From: Cyprinodon diabolis
Lineage: Eukaryota > Chordata > Actinopteri > Cyprinodontiformes > Cyprinodontidae
Assembly (NCBI GenBank): GCA_030533445.1
Contig: CM060069.1
Coordinates: forward strand, 1,597,756-1,661,755
DNA length: 64,000 nt
Reading direction: 5' to 3'
In this document: piece by piece, positions 12,401-22,832 of the stretch
Layout of the letters: the number at the start of each line of letters is the position of its first letter
Position numbering within the stretch: position 1 is the first letter of the stretch
The notes under the pieces: model-generated
What the model saw: only the letters and a program-made list of their open reading frames with translations
Told to the model about the DNA's origin: nothing
Databases searched by the model: none
Position numbers and translations under genes: made by a program

Positions 12401-14837
12401 TGGTGGAGGGCATCGTGGTGGGAGTCAGCCTGTGTTTCCTCTTCCTCGTTCTCATGGTCCTCCTGCTCTGCATCTATAAAAAAGATGTGTAAGTTTTTCT
12501 CTTTGGGGGGGGGGGTCAGCGATTCACCTGCAGCCCCTCAGCTTCATAACAGCAGCTGTTTGCTTTTCCTCAGAATAAAGGAGAACTTCTGGCCTCAGAT
12601 TCCGAACCCCGGAGAGAGCACCATTGGAAACTGGTCCCCTGGTTACCCTTTGCAGGTAACCTTCCACAGGCCTGTCCACATCCGTCTCCTCTCCTGTGTT
12701 TGTCCATGCTGATATGTTGGACCTCTAAGGGAAAAGTCTGGTCAGCAAGGAATGATTAATATTTATACCCAAAGCTAATACGTTAATACGCTAATACGGC
12801 ACTAATCGGTAAAAAAATAAAAGTAATTTTCATCTCGATAATCACAATCACTGAGTCTGGAAGCGATACCGCACCGTGACAATGTCACTAACCAGTAGGT
12901 GGCAGTAGTGTTCTTTGACAAACATGGATGCCTCCAGTAAAGCACATTCACATGAAAATTAATCTGAATTAAAAACACTGATCATTTATTGAACAGGATG
13001 GAATCATTTCAGATTTAAAGAACTTTCAGAAGTTTGGATTCTGAATATGAGCGACTTTTCCTTTAAGCCAAGAACACAACAAATCCCGTTTTACCTCCGA
13101 TGTGGATCCTGACAGAAAATCGTGCCTCAGAGGTGGTGGCATTTAACGCTCATTGAAAGTCAGTGGGGATGATTTCCAGCAGGGGGCAGCGTAGCTCCAA
13201 CTGAGAGTCCAGTTCTATTTTAGTCCAGCTATGCAGCAATTTCCTGGGTCTGACAGGAATAGAGATGCAGTAACAAAGTAAAACTCGTCCGCTTTAGAGG
13301 AAAATCCAAGTTAAAATCTGTTCATCTGTGTCACGTTTATAATAAGCAGCACAGACTGGAATAAAACAATAAATGAATCATTAAAATAGAAAACTTTCCC
13401 CAAGATAGGAGTTCGGGAGGACGGAAAACTGATAAATTAGTGATCTTCATCTGTTCATTCCAGTTAAATAAATGTAGATCCATAGTTTTCACTCAGTCGG
13501 CACTTTATTACATCTTTGCAAAGAGAGATCAGTTCATCATACGGTCCTTACTGCAGGGTAATCAGCCCTGTTCTGATCTGCGCAGCGTTCGTTCCTCCTT
13601 ACTGACAACAATGGAAAGTAGTCAGAGTCAAAGCAAATTACACTTTGGTTAAACTGTAACATGTTATGAATAAAGCTGAGAAAGAATCTGGCTTATTATG
13701 GAAGAAGTCTGTCTATAAACACCCTCAATCAGGCATCATGTGGCCTAACAGGTTAAACAGACTGAGTAAAAACTTTATAGTGAGTAAATAGGATAAATCA
13801 GTATGTGAAATAAGAGAAACTAAATTTTCTGACCACACCCACAGAAATCAAACTAAGGAGGGTCAGACAGAGCAGGTCAGCGCAGCGTATCTCTCTCCCC
13901 TCTTTATGTAAGAAAGAAAAACTGATAAACCTCCCAGATCTCTGAGAATCACCATAGAAACCGTCCCACGCCGTTTATGCTGTGTTTTTCTTTTCTTTAG
14001 ACGTAGATCTCTTTTTTTTTTCTTGTTGATAGATAAACATTCTCTATCTGTTCTGGTTCTAGATGCTGCTTGTTAAGTGAATGAGCCGCTGGTTTTTATG
14101 TATTTTTTAATAACTTTTCATAATCAAATGTGGGAAATGGTTAGAATGTGTGTAGAGCACAGAGCCGAGGAGAAGACTTGGGATGGGAGGTTATAAAGTG
14201 ACCGGTGTGGGCGGGGCTTTAGGGTTTCTGATCAATGGAATATTTCTGCCTGCAGGCCGAGACGCCGAAGGAGAACTGCGTCACCGGCGTCTCCGTGCTC
14301 GATGTCGGCGTCTGTGAGGTGAAGCTCGGTTTCGAAGACGACAAGACCAGTCTGTCCCTGAAGAAGGACAAGTACCTGTCCGAGGAGCACAGCAGCGGGA
14401 TCGGCGGCTCCTCCTGCATGTCCTCGCCTCGCCAGAGCGTTTCCGACAGCGACGAGGGCCCCGACCTCGCCGACTCCACAGCCAGCACCGTCCAGTACTC
14501 CTCTGTGGTGGCGTCCAGCGGTTACAAGGGCCAGACCCCCGGCTCCCAGTCGCAGCACTCCATCTTTTCCCGCTCCGAGTCCACGCAGCCGCTGCTGGAC
14601 TCGGAGGAACACCCGGACGTGCTGCTGCAGCGCTCTCCCAGAGAGACGGTCTTTCCTCCTAACCCAGACGACCCCATCCGCTCGGACGACTTTAGGCCGC
14701 TGGGGGGGGAGCAGCTGCCCTTCTGTCCCCTCAAAGAGGACGCCGAGCAGACCCCCGAGTCAGACAGCCTGCAGGATGACACGGGGGCGCCCCTGTCCAG
14801 CTACATGCCTCAGCTGGCCGGTTACAGACCTCAGTAG
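168..14837 (+). CDS. il6st: Interleukin-6 receptor subunit beta (gp130), 5'-partial, 14 exons
   Basis: Signal-transducing type I cytokine receptor at the plasma membrane; it pairs with ligand-specific receptors and activates JAK-STAT3. Exons, each with AG/GT borders and consistent phase: 168-470, 2547-2688, 5772-5932, 6030-6184, 6391-6547, 8207-8274, 8358-8607, 9185-9355, 9500-9601, 11761-11904, 12169-12312, 12392-12488, 12574-12655, 14256-14837. Spliced, they give 851 codons plus a stop with no frame break. Order: Ig-like domain, cytokine-binding module with CRWD and WSDWS, three fibronectin-III domains, one membrane helix, a box 1 motif (FWPQIPNP), then a tail with HSSGIGGSSCMSS, STVQYSSVV and SRSESTQPLLDSEE, all gp130 hallmarks. 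The order and sequence exclude LIFR, CSF3R and IL12RB2. The signal peptide and first exons lie upstream of the window. The exon ending at 11904 carries a tandemly repeated donor. Borders were placed by eye. Confidence 0.95.
471..2546 (+). other. il6st intron with probable transposon debris
   Basis: No coding exon is visible. Sequence around 965-1010 and around 1725-1790 (CTGGGCAAGTAAAAATTGT) resembles eroded ends of a DNA transposon, but I could not pair the ends or find target-site duplications. The short ORFs here have no recognisable domain. Confidence 0.35.
3905..4735 (+). repeat. Degenerate TAGCAT-type tandem array split by an interspersed repeat
   Basis: About 3905-4030 and 4270-4735 consist of variants of TTAGCATGAAGTAGAT, TAGTGTTAGCACTTGATATC and AGCATTAGCATTG. 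These form longer units of roughly 80 bp, repeated about five times in the right-hand block. A copy of the dispersed family seen at 16339, 39230 and 63345 sits between the two blocks. The array is inside an il6st intron. Confidence 0.75.
4030..4235 (-). repeat. Interspersed repeat family A, copy 1
   Basis: Near-identical to the copies at 16339-16650, 39230-39542 and 63345-63592. Shared landmarks are GCTCCAATTCACATCATG, TTCTATCTAAGGAAAACCAG and GTAGCGACAGTGGAGAGG. This copy is followed by an AATTGAATTG-like tail. No coding capacity is visible; the class (SINE or LINE tail) is not settled. Confidence 0.75.
5051..5716. mobile_element. Non-autonomous DNA transposon (MITE-like) with inverted ends
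   Basis: The left end GGCCCCGTCCACACGAAGTC and the right end, read on the other strand, GGCCCCTTCCACACGAAGTC match at 19 of 20 bases. The interior has no transposase. It contains a 31-bp unit (GCATGCGTGTTTAGAGGCGA and on) in about 2.5 tandem copies at 5452-5519. I saw no clear target-site duplication. It lies in the il6st intron just before the exon at 5772. Confidence 0.7.
6391..6547 (+). CDS. il6st: il6st exon: WSXWS half of cytokine-binding module
   Basis: This exon encodes the end of D3. YDVQVRCKSRRGGYWSDWS contains the class I cytokine-receptor WSXWS box (WSDWS) after the alternating basic and aromatic ladder. It starts after TGTTTTACAG at phase 0 and ends at GGTACGT in phase 1. The partner exon 6030-6184 supplies the first strands of the same domain. 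Confidence 0.9.
6845..7434. mobile_element. hAT-type non-autonomous transposon with 8-bp target duplication
   Basis: The left end CAGTGTTGCCAACTC and the right end (reverse complement CACTGTTGCCAACTC) form terminal inverted repeats. The identical octamer TTTGCAGG flanks both sides at 6837-6844 and 7435-7442. An 8-bp duplication and CA...TG ends are the hAT signature. No transposase is present. A related but eroded end lies at about 40735-40860. Confidence 0.8.
7500..7790 (+). pseudogene. Possible hAT/BED-type transposase fragment
   Basis: In one plus frame, 7545-7585 reads GKMGVDALKSHMQ, a wording typical of BED/hAT-type zinc-finger transposase N-termini in fish. Stops and frame changes follow. 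It is too short for a firm family call. Confidence 0.3.
7811..7965 (-). repeat. Penelope-like terminal repeat, copy A
   Basis: Read on the minus strand: TAAAACCTGGAACTCAACGC, then TTCCTGGATGGAAGAGAAAC, GTCTTCAAACC and AAAGTCCAGTGGATTG. The same block occurs at 17121, 32239, 54945 and 62100. The stem (TTCC/GGAA) followed by GAAACGTC resembles the hammerhead-ribozyme motif known from Penelope-like retroelements. The family call is inferred. Confidence 0.5.
8108..8145 (+). repeat. Homopolymer run (C then A)
   Basis: A poly-C tract broken by one A is followed directly by a poly-A tract, 90 bases before the il6st exon at 8207. It is a low-complexity stretch and likely length-polymorphic. Confidence 0.85.
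9602..11760 (+). other. Large il6st intron, no gene seen
   Basis: No exon or RNA gene is visible. The segment 10975-11480 (TTTATTAACAAAAAGGTGGC; GGGAGCAGGTGTGGATGG) has the look of a dispersed fish repeat, but no second copy exists in this window, so it is not called as one. The intron ends at CTGTTCCAG before 11761. Confidence 0.4.
11895..12104 (+). repeat. il6st: Ten-copy 21-bp minisatellite that multiplies a splice donor
   Basis: The unit AAGCCTCCCGGTACGTACGC plus T is repeated exactly ten times. Units 1, 3 and 5 read GTACGTATG, the rest GTACGTACG. The first unit contains the last ten exon bases and the il6st donor (exon end 11904, GT at 11905). Identical CCCG/GTACGT sites therefore recur every 21 bp up to 12094. 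Each site leaves phase 1, which the acceptor at 12169 requires, so every donor gives an in-frame mRNA with 0-9 extra KPPGTYA heptads in the last fibronectin-III region. Which donors are used cannot be read from DNA. Confidence 0.92.
12392..12655 (+). CDS. il6st: il6st exons: transmembrane helix and box 1
   Basis: Two exons, 12392-12488 and 12574-12655, are separated by an 85-bp intron. The first encodes one hydrophobic helix (MVEGIVVGVSLCFLFLVLMV and on to LLLC), followed by the stop-transfer residues KKD. The second encodes IKENFWPQIPNPGESTIGNW, the proline-rich box 1 that docks JAK kinases in gp130. Of two overlapping GT donors at 12487 and 12489, only 12489 (GTAAGT) keeps the frame. Confidence 0.9.
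12725..13066 (+). mobile_element. TTAA-type MITE related to the THAP-bearing element at 29551
   Basis: Ends are CTAAGGGAAAAGTC (left) and GCGACTTTTCCTTTAA (right), i.e. inverted AAAGGAAAAGTC with TTAA-like flanks. The interior, for example CACTAACCAGTAGGTGGCAG and GATCATTTATTGAACAGGAT, matches the reverse complement of the outer parts of 29551-30368. It is a deletion derivative of that family in an il6st intron. Confidence 0.75.
14256..14837 (+). CDS. il6st: il6st terminal coding exon: cytoplasmic signalling tail
   Basis: 193 residues to the TAG at 14835. Visible motifs: the serine-rich HSSGIGGSSCMSS; YSSVV (the SHP2/SOCS3 docking class); three YxxQ STAT3-recruitment motifs (YKGQ, YMPQ, YRPQ); and STQPLLDSEE with the di-leucine internalisation signal. 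The tail is about 50 residues shorter than human gp130, and the central segment that carries another YxxQ in mammals is not evident. Two YxPQ motifs end the protein almost exactly at the stop. Confidence 0.92.
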   Translation, partial: AETPKENCVTGVSVLDVGVCEVKLGFEDDKTSLSLKKDKYLSEEHSSGIGGSSCMSSPRQSVSDSDEGPDLADSTASTVQYSSVVASSGYKGQTPGSQSQHSIFSRSESTQPLLDSEEHPDVLLQRSPRETVFPPNPDDPIRSDDFRPLGGEQLPFCPLKEDAEQTPESDSLQDDTGAPLSSYMPQLAGYRPQ

Positions 14838-15010
14838 GAACCAACCGGGCTGTTTTCATTTCAGCCTCCTCCATCCTTTACAGGGGGGGGCTTGTCCCAG
14901 ACTGATGGGTGGACCTGCATGTGTTTTTTTTCCTCACCGCTGTGTAACCAAGTCACCCTGAGAACAGACTGAACTGTTGAGCTGCTGCAGGCCGGCTAGG
15001 GGCCATGCTT

Positions 15011-15112
15011 CACCTCCTGCTTCACCTCCTGCTGCACCTCCTGCTGTGCCTCCTGCTTCGCCTTCTGCTGCGCCTCCTGCTTGGCCTCCTGCTTGGCCTC
15101 CTGCTTCACCGC
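15011..15112 (+). repeat. 12-bp imperfect tandem repeat in il6st 3' UTR
   Basis: About eight units of CCTCCTGCTKSR-like sequence. It lies downstream of the stop codon; the apparent ORF across it has no start or family support. Confidence 0.7.
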
Positions 15113-15369
15113 AGTCAGGTGGAGACGGCAGATCTTGGCTTGCCTACAGAAGCAGAAGAACGTGAGAAACCGTAGCAGGAAGAGCCGCGGCGGCCATTGC
15201 TGCTCGGTCCTCCTCCTTCAGCATTTCCACTTCCAGACCGCACAGCGCCAACCGGGTCAGGCAGCTCCGATCCGCACCATGCTTCTGAATGAAGACGCCA
15301 TTTGCACATTGATGTCACATTTAGCTCAAACCCTCCTGGTCTCTGCTTTCAGCTCTGAACTGCAAGAAA

Positions 15370-15850
15370 TGTTTATCTAAATGAGTCCATCTTTCTGTTC
15401 TTCATTTGAGGAGGAAAGTCAGACACTTTGCAGACGGAACAAGATCATTTAGAATAAGAAAAGAATATTATCTAATTATCTTATTTTAACCCTTTATAGG
15501 GTGTGTTACAGTTTTTGATCACTTGCAGACCCCAGTGCTCCCTCACTGAGGTCTAGAAATGTGTTTCTAGACCTCAGCGTTTTCATGAATTTCTTCTAGA
15601 AGCACTTTTGTTATTTTTCTTAATATATTTTGGTAAGTTACCATTTCTTGTTATTACATTGACATTCATTGTAATCATTGAAATATCCATATTTTTAATG
15701 TTCCAAAGGTATTAAGGACTTGTCCTGGATTTCATTAACACTTGACTTGAAATGTGGATTTTTCAAAGTATTTCACTGAGGCCCTATAAGAGTTAAAATA
15801 CTCCTATCATTGGCAGATCGTCTTATTTACCTGCTCAAATCAAAGCTAAA
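15370..15850 (+). repeat. Interspersed repeat family B, copy 1
   Basis: AT-rich block with landmarks such as GATCATTTAGAATAAG, ATACTCCTATCATTGGCAGA and CTGCTCAAATCAAAGCTAAA. Similar blocks occur at about 35590-36010 and 56395-56690. It is non-coding and its class is unclear. Confidence 0.55.
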
Positions 15851-16338
15851 TGCAGCTAATTTAATAAATGCTTCTTTTCTGATGATGTTTGCAGTGATGT
15901 CACCAGGTGTGTTCTGGGCTTCAGCCCGTCGGTATAAATCCATGAATGTATCCCTGTTGTTCCTGTTAACGTCGTCCCGTTCTGTCTATCAATAAAGTTT
16001 CCTTCAGAGGCCTTCTAACGCTGCGCTCCATGTGGTCCCAACCCCCCCTCACATAAAGGTCACCCCAGAATCTGCTGAGTCATCTTTCTGGTGAATGTTG
16101 GTCCAGCTGTTTGTTTAATGGGAGGTTATTCTTTGCATAAGTGCCTAAAAAAGGCATATATAAATAGAACAAAAAGAGCTGTGTACTCTAATGATCACTG
16201 TGCATGAAAGGGTTAATAAAAGTTAGGCCTCTTGGTTGGAGGATTCTCCGGCACGTGATGCAGCTTCCTCCTGAATCTCAGATCAGCTCATTAGTGTTTC
16301 CTGTGGAGCTGCAGCCTGTCCTTTATTTGGGCTCCCTG

Positions 16339-16650
16339 CTAATTCAATTCTATTCAGTGTATTTCTATAGCTCCAATTCACATCATGTCATCTCAGGTCA
16401 CTTTCCAGTTCACCAGATCATCCAGTCAGATTGATTCAAAGTTTTCTATCTAAGGAAAACCAGTTGATTGCATCGACTCATTGACTCTTCAGCAATCCCT
16501 CACACTAAGCATGCTTGTAGCGACAGTGGAGAGGAAAAACTCCCTTTGAACAGGAAGAAACCTCCAGCAGAACCAGGCTCAGTGTGAGCGGCCATCTGCT
16601 GAGGCCCACTGGGGTTCAAGGAGACAGAAGCAGGCATAGAAAAAGAAGCA
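16339..16650 (-). repeat. Interspersed repeat family A, copy 2
   Basis: The longest type of this family, matching 39230-39542 almost base for base, including CCTCCAGCAGAACCAGGCTC and GCGGCCATCTGCTGAGGCCC. A short frame on the minus strand repeats between the two copies only because the DNA is the same. Confidence 0.8.
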
Positions 16651-17120
16651 TAGATACAAAAGGCAACTGTCAACCAGCTCCACAGGCGGCCCCGTCCAGG
16701 AAACACACAGCCAGGCAGACGAGCTCCGAGCCAGCTCCCATGTCAGAGGATGAAGAGAGCACATCCAGTTAGTCACAGTCAGAGAAACAGGACTACACTG
16801 GAAAACAGGCCAAGCTCCAACATCTAGAAACAAAGGTGTTGATGTTCCAATATAAAAAGAAAATCCAGCAGTTAAATAAATGATCTTAATGTTCTCCCTC
16901 ATTTTTCAGCAGGAAACAGCAAAACAAAGCATGAATGTATTGAATATATGAATAGATTTTTATACCATTAAAATATACCATAAATATATTATTTTATACC
17001 ATTTAGACATCAATAAATCTGGGTCATTCTCATGAGCGGCCTGTTGCTGCCACACCAACAATACAGGTATTATCATTAGACTTACAGATGAATGAACAAT
17101 AAGCTCTCAAGTTTCTTTAA

Positions 17121-17215
17121 TTCAAAATGTCATTTTGAATTGAAAAAGCTTCCTGGATGGAAGAGAAACGTCTTCAAAACTCGGAAACAAAGTCCAGTGG
17201 ATTGTTTTTTAAACT
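17121..17215 (+). repeat. Penelope-like terminal repeat, copy B
   Basis: Plus-strand copy of the block at 7811-7965: GAATTGAAAAAGCTTCC, TGGATGGAAGAGAAACGTC, then CAAAGTCCAGTGGATTG. The TTCC...GGAA hairpin precedes GAAACGTC. Confidence 0.5.
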
Positions 17216-17375
17216 TTTACGGAATAAGCTGTCAGGGCATAAAAATAATCTGTTCTTTAATAAAGTTTTAGTGAAACCTAACAGGAATATATTTTCACAA
17301 TTCTAAACCTATTTTCTATTCCTGTGTTCATAGATACAGCTGTGCTTTTCCAGAGCAGACCATCATTAGAACTTT

Positions 17376-17820
17376 TTGAGTATGGGCGCGCAGGTGGCGC
17401 AGCCGTTAACGCGCACGACCCTGGTTATCCTCCTGCAGCAGTGTGTCGCAAATATGATTGATTTATGCCCATTATTGATGCGTGGTCTGCGCTGTTATTC
17501 CACGCCACAACGCCAGAGGGCCGATCAGGAACTAGCTGTGGGTCTAGATACGGCGGTGAGGAAGTGGGGGCAAGTTTGTGCGACAACGGAGGGACATGAG
17601 GGCCAAAAAGAGCGGGGATCCAGGTGGAAAAAGGGTCCCAGCGTTCTCGCGCACCTCGCTCTGCTAGCTGCTCCATCTTCATCAGCCGTTTTCCACAATG
17701 GCGGTCAGACAAACAAAACCAGCCGGTAAGGAACCAAACAGGAAATACGCATAGAGTAGAGCGGATGGAGATTTGACCAATCAGAGGCCTCCTGTCTGCG
17801 GCACTGTCTGTGGTCACCTA
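17376..17820 (+). other. GC-rich unassigned segment with tRNA-like box A motif
   Basis: It starts GGGCGCGCAGGTGGCGCAGC with GTTAACGCGC, which resembles a tRNA/SINE box A. I could not find a convincing box B or a second copy. No protein is recognised in the 117-codon frame at 17376. Confidence 0.3.
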
Positions 17821-17994
17821 TAATCGGTCTCCGCCAGTCACGTGACATTTGTTGCTAAGACGCCATCTTAGGTGGAGAATGTGTAAACAACCGCAGCATA
17901 GCTAAACGAAGGACTAAAGGATTGAGTTTGTTTCTCTGACTATATGGAAAAAGTAAGCAGAATGCGAAATTACCGTACCGGCAAAAATTTAATA

Positions 17995-18190
17995 ACGAGG
18001 CCAGGGACCGTTACTTGTCGAAACTGTCGGATATTAACGGCATAGATCCCTATGATCTCCGCAGCAAAGACTGGAGCTCCGACGTCACTTCACTGTGTTT
18101 GGCGTCAGTGCCTACACTTGCGAGGATTTCAAAGCATATAAGTCACTGGAAGCACACGGACAGTTCACAAATGGCTCCTTTTTTGCCTGA
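17995..18190 (+). pseudogene. Fragment of a YqaJ/SWIM-type transposon-associated gene
   Basis: One frame reads RDRYLSKLSDINGIDPYDLR and SKDWSSDV; after a frame shift the next reads FGVSAYTCEDFKAYKSLEA. The order (LxxINGxDPY, then W, then AYKSLEA) is that of a segment upstream of YqaJ-type nuclease domains in many fish transposon-like genes. Only this segment is present and it is frameshifted. A direct repeat (TTTGCCTGATTTAGACAGGG) follows at 18181 and 18348. Confidence 0.45.
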
Positions 18191-19153
18191 TTTAGACAGG
18201 GGGAACAGATTATACCAGGCCACCTGCTATAATCTGTTCCCCCCTTATAACTTTAAGAAATAAAGGTCAATCAACTCCAAAGTTTCAGGGGTTAGTTGTC
18301 ATCATAAAATATGCTTATAAGCCAAAAATGAAAAAGCTGAGACCTTTTTTGCCTGATTTAGACAGGGGGAACAGATTACAGCAGGTTTTATTTGTGAAAT
18401 AAAATGGCTGATGTTAGAACCCAAACTGTTTATAAAGGATAGTACAACATAGATAAATTGTACGTTACTATAAGCACAAATATAGATTTAAGTACTAAAT
18501 TTCAACCAGGAAAAAATTATTTTCCTTCTGCATATAGTCTTTAATGATTACACGTGCACTCCATTTTCTATTTCATTTTTATTACAAGTACATGGTTTAC
18601 AACAGTTTTCAATGGGATGAGAACATTTGGACACTGTGCAACAATGAGAGATTTTTTGAAGGAACGTGTGGAAAAGAACAAGGATCTGTTTGCTTTCAGA
18701 GGGAGGAGTAGACACTGCTGTCAGCGACCAGCTTTCAAGCAAACGTTTGTGTTTTATTATTAGTTTTAAATCAATATCACTGCCGACATTCTGCTATAAC
18801 ATGTGAAGTAAAGAATAAAACAGTGAAGCTCAACTTTCATACACGTAAAACCTTTCAGATTTAAAGTTCTGCACGTTGGAATTGAGGCGGAGTTAACTCG
18901 GGTGGTTCTTCCTACTCCGTGCGCGCTCCCGACGAGGGGATACAATTTTTCGCGGGGATAACTACCTTGGCACGACACCGGGACTGGCAGCCTCTCACAC
19001 AACACGATCGAGTCATTTCTGGTAAATAATTGTGCCGAAGAACAGCCGCGTGTGGGTTCTGCTTCTTTTCTATTATGGCGGATCACAAGCAACTTTAAGG
19101 TGCATACCGCCACCTACTGTACATGAGTGTGTAGTAGCGTTACTTCACATCTA

Positions 19154-22100
19154 TTAGATTCTATTTTTAAATTTTGTATTCTTAAGATACATAAACAATG
19201 CTTTCCTTAGTTTATGAATGTCTGCTATGTTTCCTTCATTTCCTAATATTCCTTTAAGATTCCATTCATGCCCTATACTTCTAACTATTCTCTTTAATTT
19301 TTCCCTTTCGTGTTCATATAGCTTACAGTTCATCAGTATATGTTCTACATTTTCTTTTTCACCACATTTCTCACATTTATCACTATTTTTCCTCCCTATT
19401 AAATAAAGCATGTCATTTAAGTAGGTATGACCTATTCTTAATCGACTAACTATTATTTCTTCTCTTCTGTTTCTTTCATTAATGCTTCGAATTCGAATTG
19501 ACTTTTGCACTTCATATAATCTTCTTCCTTTCCTATCTTCGTTCCATATTTTTTGCCATTCCTCAATTTCTTTACTTTTAATAAGTGATTTCCCTTCCCC
19601 TTTTCCAAAAGGAATTGAAATTGTTATTTCCCCCTCTAAAGCCCTTTTAGCTAATTTATCTGCCTTTCATTGCCTTTTACTCCTTCATGTGCTGGCACCC
19701 AACAAAACCAAACATCAATGCCACCCCTATATAATCTAAATAAAATATGATGAATTTCTAATACCAAATCTTTTCTATTATTTCCTTCTCCCTTAATACT
19801 TTCCACTACTGCTTTAGAATCTGTGCACACCACCACCCTGATTGGTCGAATCTCCTCCACCCATTGCAAGCTTAATATAACTGCCACCATTTCTGCTGTA
19901 AAAACCCACAATTGATCTGATATTGTTTTATGAATACATTTTTTAAACTCTGGGATATATATTCCTATACCCACATAACCTTTTAGATTCTTAGAACCAT
20001 CTGTATAAATTTTAAGGTAATTATTATATGTAGTTCTTAAATATCAGTTTTTATCCTATTTCATTTAAATTCCATTCATTTTTCATTGTATTACTTTGCA
20101 GATCTACATTAACCTCAGGTATTAGCCATGGAAGAATAACGCTAATTGGGTTAAATTGAGCTATTTCCTTGTCTTCTAATCCATACTTTTTAATCCATTT
20201 CCTAACCATCCATCCAAATCCATTACTTTGGAACTTCACATATTCCCAACAATTTTGCAGAATAGTTGAATTCACATGATCATCTATATTACTTTTAATT
20301 TTCATCCAGTATGCTAAAGCTAATTTAATTCTCCTCATTTCAAGTGGAGTTTCCCCACTTTCAATAAAGAGAGCATTAATAGGTGTTGTTTTTATTGCTC
20401 CTGTACATATTCGTAAAGCCCTACACTGTAATCTTTCTATTTTTTGTAATGATGTTTTAGCTGCTGCTCCATATATAATGCTGCCGTAATCTATTATTGC
20501 TCTCATGAGAGCCCTGTATATGCTTAATAATGACTGTCTATCTGCCCCCCAATTGTTTCCAGCCACAGCCTTTAACATATTAATAACTTTTTTACATTTG
20601 GTTTCTAAGTTATCTAGATGTGTTTTCCATGAGTAAGAACTGTCCAACCATAAACCTAGATATTTATGTTCTGTTACTCTTTCTAAAGTCTGTCCATATA
20701 ATGTTATTGTTTCTATATTAATATTTCTCTTCTTTGTGACAACCATATAACAAGACTTGGTTGCTGATAATTTGAAACCCCATTCATAAGACCATTTTTC
20801 AACTTTACTAATTGCTTTTTTAATATTTTCTACAACATGTTTAATATTTTTCCCTTTCATCCTTATGGCCCCATCATCTGCATATAGTGCAGATTTAATA
20901 CATTTATCAGTTTCATAGAAAATATCATTGATCATAATATTAAATAAAATTGGACTAATTACACTACCTTGTGGTATTCCATTTTCAACATTACATTCAT
21001 TTGAATAGTCATTCCCAATTTTTACTCTTATTTTTCTATCTAGTAAAAAATTTGCTATCCAATTATACATTCTCCCACCTATTCCCATCTGTTTCATTTT
21101 TATAAGTAATCCTTCTTTCCATAGTGAGTCATATGCTTTTTCTATGTCAAAAATACTATAATCATTATTTCCTTCATTTTTAAAGCTTTCTCTATGTCAT
21201 TACTGACTCTAGTTAGAGCATCTATTGTTGTTCTGAATCCACATTGATATCCATTAATTAGATTATTCTTCTCAAGAAAGTATCCTAATCTATTAACCAT
21301 TATTTTCTCCATCCATTTACTTAAATGGGAAGTAAGAGCAATTGGTCTGTAATTATTTGGATAGGAAGGATCTTTACCTGGCTTATTAAATGGTAAAATT
21401 ATTGCCTTTTTCCAACTATTTGGTATTGTTCCTTCTTTCCATATTTTATTAAATAATTCTAATATTAATTTCAGTGTTACTTCCGGAATCTGTCGAAACA
21501 TAGCGTAACATAATTGGTCCTCCCCTGGAGCTGAATATCCTGTACTGTTTTTATTTCTTTCATGGTTATATTCATATCTAATGTTGACATATATTTTTGA
21601 CATTTTTCTAGTGAGTTTTTATGATTTCCAAGTTTTTGAATCATCTGCCTTCTGTGAGTATTTGTCAAGTGATCACCACTATGAACTGCCGCAAATGTCT
21701 CTCCTAATAACTCTGCCTTATCTTTATTTAAAACCAATACCTCCTGTCCTCTGACTAAGGATGGAATATTAACATTGTTCTTTTTCCCCGTCATTTTTTA
21801 AAATTGACCACACATTCTGTAAATTAATTTCTGAACCTATTGATGAACAATTGTCTCTCCACGTTTTCTTTTTTGCATCCTTTATAGTTTTCCGAGCTTT
21901 TGCTCTTTTCCTTTTATAATCAATAAGGTTTTCGATTGTTAGATTTTTCTGTAGTATTTTAAAAGCTTTATTACGATCTTTAATTGTTTTACTGCATTCA
22001 TTATTCCACTAAGGAACTACTTTCTTCTGACCTTTCACTTTTATTTTTGATATGCTGTAATTTGCAGCATTTAGAATATGTTCTACTATTTGATTTGTAC

Positions 22101-22750
22101 ACTCTTCAATATTACCTTTTAATGTTACTATATGTCTTGTTTCCTCACATTTTGTTTTAAATTTAAACCAATCAGCTTTATTAAAGCACCATCTTATTAA
22201 TGTAAACTCTTCTTGTCTATTTATATTATCATTAATTATTGTACTCACTGGAAAGTGATCACTCCCTAGTGTAGATTCTCCATTTACATCCCATTCACAT
22301 GCACTAACAAGACAGTCAGATACTAATGTAATATCTAGACATGAGATTGAATTTTTATGTATATTTATTCTTGTACCTTTTCCATTATTAAGACAAACTA
22401 ATGACCTTTCATCCATTAATTCTTCCACTATTTCACCATTATAATCCGTTTTCTTGCTACCCCATAGACTGCTGTGAGCATTAAAATCTCCACACCAAAC
22501 TTCTCTTCCATGTATTTTCCCTATTTCCTTAAATATTTCATTATCTAGATTTTTACATGGATTATAATAATTAATGATTTTTTCTTGTAAGCATTTCCTT
22601 CCTTAATTAAGGTGGCACATCCTCCGCCACTACCATTACTTCTATCCGTTCTTTCTATATTATATCCAGGAATTTTAAAATCCAAGTTTGAGTTTAACCA
22701 TGTTTCTTGTATACATATTACATCTGGTATTACTTCTAAGTCATAAATAT
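19154..22750 (-). pseudogene. LINE ORF2 (endonuclease, reverse transcriptase, RNase H), broken
   Basis: Endonuclease pieces include IQETWLNSNLDFKIPGYN and TDRSNGSGGG (about 22690-22610) and GSDHFPVS (22260). Reverse-transcriptase pieces: NNYRPIALTS and KWMEKIMVNRL (21360-21300), GIPQGSVISPILFN, the catalytic ALYADD (about 20890) and HKYLGLWLD. RNase H: VCTDSKAVVESI and WVPAHEGVKGNE (19830-19670). The end carries CEKCGEKENVEHILMNC, a CCHC-type motif. At least four frame changes or stops separate these pieces, so the copy cannot make the whole enzyme. Confidence 0.85.
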
Positions 22751-22832
22751 ACTTTTAAATTCTTGTCCATTAGCTATTATACTTCTGGCATTCCATTGTA
22801 GAATATGAATGACCATCAATAAAGCTTGTATC

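Larger units (their letters stand above)
14838..16015 (+). other. il6st: il6st 3' UTR with polyadenylation signal
   Basis: After the stop at 14837 no splice donor is needed to reach AATAAA at 15991-15996, the first good signal on the plus strand. The UTR includes a 12-bp pyrimidine-rich repeat (CCTCCTGCTTCA variants) at about 15011-15112 and a copy of dispersed family B at about 15370-15850. The true 3' end is inferred. Confidence 0.55.
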
